A program made the translations under genes and the position numbers. This document shows positions 1-8,300 of a DNA stretch of 64,000 nucleotides, one piece after another. The stretch lies in NCBI GenBank assembly GCA_006954405.1, contig LVVQ01000002.1, positions 248,001 to 312,000 of the forward strand, written 5' to 3'. The notes below the pieces were generated by a model that worked only from the letters and a program-made list of their open reading frames with translations, had not been told where the DNA came from and ran no database searches. This DNA comes from Candidatus Methanarcanum hacksteinii (lineage in GTDB: Archaea; Thermoplasmatota; Thermoplasmata; Methanomassiliicoccales; Methanomethylophilaceae). Position 1 is the first letter of the stretch; every line of letters starts with the position of its first letter.

Positions 1-1643
1 AAGTCGGATGTTCTGAGAACGACCTTCCTGGGGTAGAACGCACGGCAGACCTTGGAGATACCGTCCGCAAGCTTATCTATCATCTCATCGGAACGTCCCT
101 CGGCTATCATGGCCATCGGGTGTTCTCCTACATAGTTGGTGAAGAGGAACTCGGATCTCATCAATCCAACTCCGTCGACAGGCAGTGCGGCCACTTCCTC
201 GGCCTTGGTAGGGATGCTCATGTTGACCATCACGCCCGTACCTGTGATCGGCGCGGATTCAGCCATGACGACCTGCGTCGCTGCAGGTGTCGCATCGGAT
301 GATCCCTTCTTAGCGAGGTCACCTTTGTACACAGTACCTGTGGTACCGTCCACGGTGATTACCTGACCGTTCTTCAGGATGTTGGTGGCGTTCGTAGTTC
401 CTACGACGCACGGTGTACCTAATTCTCTGGAGATGATCGCGGCGTGACATGTCATTCCGCCCTCGTTCGTGACTATAGCGGCTGCTCTGCTCATCGCAGG
501 GACCATATCGGGCATCGTCATCGTTGTGACGAGTACGTCTCCGTCCTTCACGACATCAAGGCTCATGGACATATCGAAGATGACGACCTTGCCTGATGCA
601 AGACCAGGACTTGCTCCGAGTCCTGTCGTTATTATGTCCTCGCTTGCCGCTTCGGTCTCGATGGTCTCATTGGTAGCGGAATCTCCGACGGCTGTGATCG
701 GTCTTGCTTGGACGATGTAGACTTTGTTGTCCTCGATGCACCATTCCATGTCCATCGGTTTGTCGTAGTGGATCTCGATCTGTCTTCCGATCTCTGCGAC
801 CTCTGATACGCGACGGTCATCGATCTTCTGTAATTTCTGTTTCTCGTCAGGGATATCGACCTTGACGGTGTGTCCGTCCTTGGGGTCCTTGGTGTATTTC
901 CATTTTTGAGTGGATATCCTCTTCTTCTTGACCTTCATGGTGTTCTTATCCACTTTGTACGTGTCGGGAGTGACCTCTCCTCCGACGATAGCTTCGCCGA
1001 GACCATATCCTGCTTCGATGACAATCTCCTTTACACCGCTGTTGGGATCGACTGTGAACATGATTCCCGATACTTCGGAGTTGACCATCTTCTGCACGAC
1101 GACAGCGAGTTTGACGTCTTCGTGTGCGAAACCCTGTTTCTCACGATATGCGATCGCTCTTGCAGTGAAGAGTGATGACCAACATTTCCTGACCTTGTCG
1201 AAGAGATCATCCTCTCCGTGTACATTGAGGTATGTCTCCTGCTGACCTGCGAATGATGCGTCAGGGAGGTCCTCGGCTGTTGCGGATGAACGCACGGCTA
1301 CGAATCCTTCCTTGCCTTTTCCGAAGAGTTTGTTGTAACTCTTGACGATGTCTTCTTTGAGATCCTTGGGGATCTCGCATGTTTCGAAGATGTCCCTTAT
1401 CCTCTCGGATGCCGCCGTGAGGCTATCGTCCGAACTTCTGTCGATGGATTTGAGTTCCTCATTGATCTTTTCGAAGAGGTTTGCTTTCTTTATGAAATAA
1501 TCATATGCGGATGTGGTGAGGACGAACGCATTGGGTACAGGGAAACCTGCCCTTGTGAGCTCTCCGAGGTTGGCTCCTTTGCCACCAACGATGGGTATGT
1601 CATTCACACACAATTCATTCACGTCGACTATCTTTCTGTCCAT
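1..1643 (-). CDS. ppsA: Phosphoenolpyruvate synthase, N-terminal part (runs off left edge)
   Basis: PEP synthase makes phosphoenolpyruvate from pyruvate, ATP and water for gluconeogenesis in the cytoplasm. The translation starts MDRKIVDVNELCVND and continues into the PEP/pyruvate-dikinase nucleotide-binding domain (GGKGANLGELTRAGFPVP near residue 20, VAVRSSATAEDLPDASFAGQ near residue 125). It then reaches the swivelling phosphohistidine domain with the GGMTCHAAIISRELG signature, whose His is the phosphorylated residue. The C-terminal PEP-binding barrel begins before the window ends. I chose the ATG at 1643 because homologues begin near this point. An in-frame ATG at 1703 would add 20 residues, including ADGPRRLGTGD, and cannot be excluded since neither start has a clear ribosome site. 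Confidence in the family is high. Confidence 0.95.
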   Translation of the reverse strand, partial: MDRKIVDVNELCVNDIPIVGGKGANLGELTRAGFPVPNAFVLTTSAYDYFIKKANLFEKINEELKSIDRSSDDSLTAASERIRDIFETCEIPKDLKEDIVKSYNKLFGKGKEGFVAVRSSATAEDLPDASFAGQQETYLNVHGEDDLFDKVRKCWSSLFTARAIAYREKQGFAHEDVKLAVVVQKMVNSEVSGIMFTVDPNSGVKEIVIEAGYGLGEAIVGGEVTPDTYKVDKNTMKVKKKRISTQKWKYTKDPKDGHTVKVDIPDEKQKLQKIDDRRVSEVAEIGRQIEIHYDKPMDMEWCIEDNKVYIVQARPITAVGDSATNETIETEAASEDIITTGLGASPGLASGKVVIFDMSMSLDVVKDGDVLVTTMTMPDMVPAMSRAAAIVTNEGGMTCHAAIISRELGTPCVVGTTNATNILKNGQVITVDGTTGTVYKGDLAKKGSSDATPAATQVVMAESAPITGTGVMVNMSIPTKAEEVAALPVDGVGLMRSEFLFTNYVGEHPMAMIAEGRSDEMIDKLADGISKVCRAFYPRKVVLRTSD

Positions 1644-1745
1644 AGTATCGCCGGTACCGAGTCTTCGGGGCCCATCCGCCCTTGCTCTGAATAAACAAAT
1701 CATTTCTTGTTTAATAGTCTTTGGATGTCTTTTTAGTTTAAAATC

Positions 1746-1784
1746 AAATATATTTATTTTAAACTCAAATATAATTTATATATG
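1746..1784 (-). promoter_or_regulatory. TATA-box region upstream of ppsA
   Basis: On the minus strand this stretch holds two TATA-like elements, AAATAAATATATTTG at 1746-1760 and CATATATAAATTATATTTG at 1766-1784. Both lie upstream of either possible ppsA start. Which one is used decides whether the ATG at 1703 can be translated. The rest of 1644-1955 is AT-rich and I see no gene in it. Confidence 0.35.
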
Positions 1785-1955
1785 CTGGCTATGTTATGAA
1801 TATATGTAATTTAGGAATTACTAAATTAAAGATTTGTTGATTCTATAATTGTTAGGTGGTTAACGTCAATTTGTTGTGGTTATCAAAGAATATTGACCAT
1901 GTGGTGATAAGTTTTGATCAACATGAAGTTCTTTCATGACAATACTTCGTTCCAA

Positions 1956-3344
1956 TCAAGAGGTGTCATGAAGGTATCTTTCATTGAGCTTCTCTGCGGA
2001 AGGAGGTTCGGGTATGTTAGAGACCTTTACTTCTTTGAAGAAACATGGTGCATAGAGTGGCAGGTGGATGATTCCCTGCTCATCCACTTCAATATTAGAA
2101 TCCATTATTTTGAACCCTTTGCGTTTTCTTTCTTTTTCTTTCATGAGGGTAGACAGGGATTTTGCCCTCTTGTTCCTGCTTGATTTCACATCTAATAGAA
2201 TGGGCATGCCTTCGAATTCGGTTACAAAATCAATTTCCAAAGTACTATCTGGTTTCGAATAATGATACAACGGATATCCATTCTTCATCATGGCAGAGGC
2301 TATTGCACATTCCATTACAGCACCGTTATTGGAATATGGGTCCTTGAGTACAATGTCAGCAGGGTCATAAGCATCCATCAGGGTCATCAATAATCCGGTG
2401 TCATTCATGAAGACTTTGAAGGAATCCTCTATAATTTTGTTGGATAGGGGTTTGTTAGGCTCTGTCAGGTTATTGCACAAGGAGATCAATCCTGCTTCTT
2501 TTAACCAATCGAGAGCACCTCCATAGGTCTTTTTTCCTACGCCTTTCTTCTTTTCAACATCAGAATAGATGAACTTTTTATTCTCTTTCGAGAGTTGACG
2601 AGGTATGGAGTCAAGACAACTGTTTATTTTTACACGTCCCCGCTTTGCGAGAGTATTTGCCCGTATCTTTCTTCAGTATGGTGACAATATCCTTTAGCAC
2701 ATCCGATGTTCTGACATAGTCCTTTGTTTCGGCATAGGTCTTGACAGCAGCAGGCATCCCTCCTACCACCATATATGTTCTGAAATATTTGGTAAAGGCT
2801 TGATGGAAATAATCGTCGATGTGTTCTAGGTTCTGAACATTGGTACGTACACTAGATATGAGATCCTTGTTGATTCCCATTGCCCAAAGATATTCCTCAA
2901 AATCCATTGGATACATCTGAACGATCTTGGCATAGCCGAGTGGAGATAGACCATCATCATTGTCATCAAGATTGATTCCGAGGAATGATCCGCTGCAGAT
3001 GACATCGAATCTTTTATCCTCTGATAGAGGTTTGAGTGCAGAGTATGCATCTGTACAGGCTTGAATCTCATCTAGGACTATAGCAGACTTTCCAGGATGC
3101 ATGAGGACACCTTCAGACAAGATGAGTCTAGAGATCAATTCATCAGCATTGCGATCTCTTTGAATAATTCCTTCTTGTTAGGTTGTATTTCGAAATTGAT
3201 GTATATGTGACTCTTGTACTCATTCGATACGAATTCTTTGATGGAGTATGTCTTACCGATCTGTCTACATCCAGTGACAATCAATGGGCAGTGATCTGGA
3301 TCGGATTTCCATTCCAATAGTTTCTCGGTTATTTTGCGCTCCAT
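1956..3344 (-). pseudogene. DUF4143-family ATPase, broken by two frameshifts
   Basis: Three consecutive frames together encode one P-loop ATPase of the AAA_14/DUF4143 family. The N-terminal part (3135-3344) has the Walker A-like segment VTGCRQIGKTYSIKEF. The middle part (ending at 2611) has the Walker B region AIVLDEIQAC, the sensor CSGSFLGI and VVGGMPAAV. The C-terminal part (1956-2489) carries the nuclease-like IDFVTEF...ILLDVKSSRN, a D...(E/D)xK pattern. The first shift is near 3140-3155, where the other frame reads DRNADELISRLIL. The second is near 2638-2645, where one extra base in GCGGGG blocks the continuation RGRVKINSCLDSIPRQLSKE. Removing both shifts restores a typical protein of about 460 residues. 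It is either a decayed gene or a sequencing artefact. The family's function is not established. Confidence 0.8.
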
Positions 3345-3380
3345 GTTATTATCATTAGTGGCTTTTGAGTATTAATGTCT

Positions 3381-3428
3381 ATTTTCATGAGGGAACTTCA
3401 TACTGAAACTTCCATTTTCATGAGGGAA
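3381..3428. repeat. Two 15-bp direct repeats upstream of the DUF4143 gene
   Basis: ATTTTCATGAGGGAA occurs at 3381-3395 and again at 3414-3428, exactly 33 bp apart (about three helical turns), some 37-84 bp before the ATG at 3344. The pair is flanked by the inverted words TAATGTCT (3373-3380) and AGACATTA (3437-3444). Position and spacing suggest operator sites; that is an inference. Confidence 0.5.
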
Positions 3429-3547
3429 TATGAATTTAGACATTAGGACAAAAACAAAGATCTATGTAGAAATAAGAGGCAGGGTATGAAACAAGTCACT
3501 AGTTAGAATTTACAGTTTTGAGGATGTTCAATTAAGAAAAATGTATT

Positions 3548-3564
3548 CCGGGGACGAGCCCCGG
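3548..3564 (-). terminator. Terminator hairpin after the adhesin gene
   Basis: CCGGGG-ACGAG-CCCCGG forms a perfect 6-bp GC stem about ten bases after the TGA at 3575, with T runs on the minus strand on both sides of it. It most likely ends the adhesin transcript. Confidence 0.6.
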
Positions 3565-3574
3565 GAAAAAAGTT

Positions 3575-5053
3575 TCAGCTTTTCTTGTATATGACAACCG
3601 CTGCAACAGCGATGACTGCAATCGCAGCAATGATCACATAGGCCCATGTTGAGATGCCGCTGTCCGATGCAGGTGCATCTGCTACAGTACCGATCATGTA
3701 TAACGAGAAGTGCGGTGTGAAGAATGACACCTTTCCAGTTGCTTCATCGAAAGTAGTCTCCATCATATGCCTCACACCATCATCATCCACATAGAACACA
3801 CGAACGTCCGAAGCAGACACGCCACTTGGGAGGTTGTAGGAGACGGTGATCTTTGCCGTTCCGCTAAGGTCATGAACCTTTGAGCTAGATGATCCTGCAG
3901 AGATCTCGAAAGCAGGTTTGTCACTGACAATATCCTTGATCTCATCTGAGAGTTTGGTCATATCGACTGGAGCCATGCTGATATTCACAGCATCTGTGTG
4001 ACCAGAGAGTCTCTTCGCTGCTCCTGGGTCGAATTCCACAATACCATTGTCGAGCTCGAACGCCACACTCATGCCGAAGTCCGAGATCTTAGCGAACGAT
4101 TCTGGAGACAATTTTGCCTCTTTGTCATTTGTATTGATCTTCAACGAGTGTGTTGTATCTGCTTTATTCTCTGTAACGTCCTTCTTTATCTCAGACTCCA
4201 TCAAGTTCAAAGCCTTCTCCACAGCTTCGGTCGCTTCAGTTCCTGGAGTGATGTCCAAGGACACTTCAGTCTCGAGTGAGATGTTGTTATCATCGATGGA
4301 TGCTTTGATAGATATGGACATCGAACCATCTTCGGATTCAAGATTCTTTTTTATCTCAGATTTGCCTTGGGAATCTAGAGTTTTCTCCGTCTTCGATATG
4401 ATGTTGCCTTCCGGACTATTCAGGGTCTCGGTCTTCTTCTCAACGGAACCTGTTACCTTTCCTGTAGCATCGAAGGTCTTCTCAGTCTCTACAGTTCCAT
4501 TTTCTGTCTTAGTGAGGGTCGATTCCTTCTTGGATCCGTCTGCATCAGTGAACACTTCTTTGAATGATCCGTCAATCTCTGTCGTTTTAACGATTGTGGA
4601 TCCATTGGGTTTCTCCACAGTTTCTGTTGTGGAACCATCGTTGTTTATCTCAGTCGTGGTCTTAGTACCATCAGGATCGGTCTTTACTTCAGGAACAGAA
4701 GGCGTGTTCGGGTATTCGTTTTCAGAATCGCCGTTACTTGATCCTCCCTGAGAGGGGTTGAGGGTGATGCCGGAGATGTTGACATACAGATCAGATATCA
4801 CATTATCGATGGTATATACTCCATTGATTTGTGGAATTATACTGTTACCAACGGTCACGACAGGTGTGGATCGATCATAATCCCCATACAACACTATCTT
4901 GAACTTCAGGTCCTCCCCATATGGGACCTGATATGCATCATATCCTGGAAGGACTTCTGCCCTATATCCATCGCCTGTTGGGAGATCGACAAAAAAGCTC
5001 AACGGGTTGAGAACGTTCTGCCCTATATCCATCGCCTGTTGGGAGATCGACAA
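3575..5053 (-). CDS. C-terminal part of the giant cell-surface adhesin, out of frame with its N-terminal part
   Basis: This frame carries the end of the same surface protein encoded at 4962-11021. The first residues (MSISQQAMDIGQN) are only the out-of-frame reading of the 61-bp repeat, so 5053 is not a convincing natural start. From VLNPLSFFVDLPTGDGYRAE it copies the 83-residue module found in the N-terminal part. It then has a Ser/Gly/Asn linker, about 150 residues of charged Thr-rich strands (DGTKTTTEINNDGST-like words), a folded domain ending near HFSLYMIG, and a C-terminal transmembrane anchor (WAYVIIAAIAVIAVAAVVIY) followed by KKS. Deleting one 61-bp copy joins this frame exactly to the upstream one: 11021 to 3575 is 7,447 bases, and minus 61 gives 2,462 codons. 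Unless translation restarts or the repeat number changes, this part is probably not made. Confidence 0.7.
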   Translation of the reverse strand: MSISQQAMDIGQNVLNPLSFFVDLPTGDGYRAEVLPGYDAYQVPYGEDLKFKIVLYGDYDRSTPVVTVGNSIIPQINGVYTIDNVISDLYVNISGITLNPSQGGSSNGDSENEYPNTPSVPEVKTDPDGTKTTTEINNDGSTTETVEKPNGSTIVKTTEIDGSFKEVFTDADGSKKESTLTKTENGTVETEKTFDATGKVTGSVEKKTETLNSPEGNIISKTEKTLDSQGKSEIKKNLESEDGSMSISIKASIDDNNISLETEVSLDITPGTEATEAVEKALNLMESEIKKDVTENKADTTHSLKINTNDKEAKLSPESFAKISDFGMSVAFELDNGIVEFDPGAAKRLSGHTDAVNISMAPVDMTKLSDEIKDIVSDKPAFEISAGSSSSKVHDLSGTAKITVSYNLPSGVSASDVRVFYVDDDGVRHMMETTFDEATGKVSFFTPHFSLYMIGTVADAPASDSGISTWAYVIIAAIAVIAVAAVVIYKKS

Positions 5054-5325
5054 AAAAGCTCAACGGGTTGAGAACGATACCGGAGATGTTGACATATAGA
5101 TCAGATGTCACATTCTCGATGGTATACACTCCATTGATCCGCGGAATTATACTGTCACCAACGGTCACAACAGGTGTGGATTGATCATAATCCCCATACA
5201 ACACTATCTTGAACTTCAGGTCCTCTCCATATGGGACCTGATATGCATCATATCCTGGAAGGACTTCTGCCCTATATCCATCGCCTGTTGGGAGATCGAC
5301 AAAAAAGCTCAACGGGTTGAGAACG
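4767..5325 (-). repeat. Two copies of a 249-bp (83-codon) module in the adhesin
   Basis: Copy A is at 5077-5325 and copy B at 4767-5015, with the extra 61-bp unit between them. The module encodes VLNPLSFFVDLPTGDGYRAE followed by the PGYDAYQVPYGEDLKFKIV segment and ends VYTIENV(T/I)SDLYVNISGI. The copies differ by a few bases (QSTPVVTVGDSIIPR against RSTPVVTVGNSIIPQ), so this duplication is older than the 61-bp one. It is a multiple of three and keeps the frame. Confidence 0.85.
4955..5076 (-). repeat. 61-bp perfect tandem duplication that shifts the adhesin frame
   Basis: The 61 bases at 4955-5015 are repeated immediately at 5016-5076; each copy starts TTCTGCCCTATATCC and ends GGTTGAGAACG on the plus strand. 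A third copy lies at 5265-5325, and a partial one (CCATCGCCTGTTGGGAG) follows at 5326. Because 61 is not divisible by three, the extra tandem unit moves translation into a frame that stops at a TAG at 4962. One copy, or four, would be in frame. An assembly error in a repetitive region is the alternative. Confidence 0.85.
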
Positions 5326-8300
5326 CCATCGCCTGTTGGGAGGTAGACCTTGAACAAGGATGATTCCCATTTAGCCATCAGTATAAGATTAGATTCCACT
5401 GGTTTTGTGAAATCATATTTTTCTGCGCCATTGTACCATCCAAGGAACGTGTGTCCATCACATACAAGTTCTCCAGGATCATTCACAAGTTCCCCCTTCA
5501 ATAGGTATTGAGTAGACGGCATGTTTTCTACGACAGGGCGTGATTCGAATATGATCTCAAATCTGATGAATGAACATTTAATATTCATACTGACATCGTG
5601 GTCCGGCATAATGCCTGTGATCAGCTTCGATTCACACGTGTATTTATCTCCCAAATATGGGGTAAGATCTACGGTGTATGTCGCCCCAGTCATCCATTTT
5701 GAAGTATGTTCTTTAGGTTCTTCATCGCCTTCATAGGCGATGTTGACGGTCAGCGTATGTTCAACTGGTAGCGCAAAGCGGCCCCAGAAATGCATATCTT
5801 TTGTGGCAACTTCTGGAATCACCTGATCCCAGACTATTACATACCCTTCTTGGCTTGGCAAATCATCAGGTAATATGATCCGCTCGCCAGGTTTAACATA
5901 TATTGTCTTTTGATAGTATGCGCCCTTGGGATCTTTGGGATCGCCAATGACGAATGTAATGCGGTATGTTTTCTTGGTATACTCTGCATTAAATATCATG
6001 TCGGAATCTTCCATCTTCTCAGGAATCGGGGACCAGACTAGATCATAGCCTTCAACCTTGAATCCAGAGAGATCTATGGGCTGTGCATAAGCGAATTCCT
6101 TCGAGAAGGTTCCATTGGTTTCTTTAATCCAACCAGTTGGTGTAGTGATGTTATCAATGTTCGCTTTGACAGTTACTTTGTGGATATTAGCACTGTACGT
6201 CACTTTCACTTCGATATCACTAGAAGCCATCGTTCCTGAAACGACCCTCATATCAGGAGTGTATCCAACAATCGATGGGATTGTTATGGTGAATTCTTCT
6301 CCGACCTGATAGGTTTTGACGATGTCATGTTGTTCTTGGAACGTACCATCATCTGGTCCCTCCAATTTCACAATGACATTGAATTCTGGAATAACGTCCC
6401 ACTTTGCATATACTCTGGTGTTTTCCATAGTTCCTGTTGGTATGCTGGTGATCCTCTTGGTGAATCCTGGATCCGAGAACCAACCAAGGAACTCGATCCC
6501 GTCGCGACGTGTCGGATTTTTGAATTCGAACGATTCCTTGTGAGTATGGTCCGGCACGTTCTCTAGATTGTTCTCACCACCGTTAAGATAGTATCTGATA
6601 TTCCAATCGACTGGATGATATTCTACGGTCACAGTGAAATCATGTACAGGCATTTCACCAGAGATTGAAGAATACTTCAGGATGCCTACATATTCAGGAG
6701 ATGTGATTGTTGCATAGTATCCTCTGTATGCAGGGAACGCATGACTATATTCTGAACCGACCTTATGCGTGAATGTTTCGGTGGATACAGCATCAACATA
6801 TTCCCATCCGTCTGGATGGATGTAGTTGACGATTATGTTCTTCTCCAGTGGAATCCATTTCGCATATACTATGTATGTCTTCTTTACACTCGTATCGATA
6901 GTGGTGATAGGTGTATCGAAAGTACTATCAGAGAACCATCCTCCGAACACATATCCTTCGCGTGAAGGATTTTTCAATGTATATGATGGCCTTTCGTTAC
7001 AATATTTGCCTATATTCTCAACATTGTACACGTTGTTTCTGCAGTTGTAGTAGGAAATCTCTCCTACGTGGTAATCGTTGTCTGTGTAGTTGTAATAATA
7101 GAGATCCAAATTAACATCATGATCAGGCATTTTGAATTGTAACGATTTATACTCAGGGCGATACTCCGTTTTCGTTCCATCCCCATTGGTTATGAATATG
7201 TATTCAAATACATCCTTACTTACAGATTCCTCATATCTGCATTTGAATGTGTATGGTGATGGTATCGATGAAGGGATCTTAAACTTACCGTCATTGGGGC
7301 CATGTATGTTGACGGTCACAGTATGTTCATTGGTGTGTTTCCATATAGCATACAATGTTGCGCGCCCATTCAGTCCGCAAATTGTTCTCGGATATATTTC
7401 CCCATTGTATATCCCATAACTGCCGTCTGGTGAAGTGCCCCATCCAACAAATTCATAGTTCTCTCTGATGAAACCAGATGATGGCAAAGTAATTGCTTCA
7501 CCAGTGTTCTGAATCGTGTCCACATGACCTGAATCCGCTCCATTTCCATCGAATGAGATTGTGTATATTGTTGGTTTGATCTTAACGTAGATCGTTATTT
7601 CTTTTGTATACCGTTCTATCTTTGTGATCTCATTCGTCATCTCGCTGTTGCTGTAGTACAGACACCCGATAGTGGGGGCTGTTTTTTGCAATACGACCTC
7701 TGATGAATAACTGCGGAAGGTCTTTAGATCAGGGTAACTACTTGCATTTATTCCTACGTATGTGATATTGAATAATTCGCTTGTATAGAATCTGTACACT
7801 GTGATATCGTGCCCAGGCATCGTTACATCCAGATCCTTGGGTTTAAGATAATGGTGCATACTCGATTCTGGGGACATGACTGTGCGTGTGTGGCCAGCTT
7901 TGACATTAACAGTTTCTTCGGCAGGTGCTACAAATTTACCATCTTTTGTTGGCCCAACATAAATGATCCTGAGTTTGAATTCTTGAGGTTCACTCCATTT
8001 AGCTTTAAGGATGATATTGTCTGTGGATTCGGAGGCAGATATGGTCTGCATATCGTTGTACTCAACGTTGGTGTTATAGATCCATCCCATGAATGTGTGG
8101 CCTGCTTTACTGAATGTGTTCTTGGGTAAGACGATGGATGTTCCTTTTGGAATGAACATCGTTTCCATCTTTCCGTGGCCACCATTGGCATCGAATGTGA
8201 TGTAGCGTCCTTCTGGTGATTTTACCTCTGTCTTGTACTTAGCGACAAGTTTGATGCCACTATTGATCGCGGAACTGGTATTGAAGTCGTTACCATTGCA

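Noticed and set aside
1914..2183. Plus-strand frame over the DUF4143 pseudogene
   Set aside because: It is antisense to clearly conserved coding sequence and low in complexity (SFFFF).
4047..4751. Plus-strand open frame of 234 codons within the adhesin C-terminal part
   Set aside because: It is Ser/Val-rich antisense to the Thr/Glu-rich repeats and shows no family or ribosome site; a compositional shadow.
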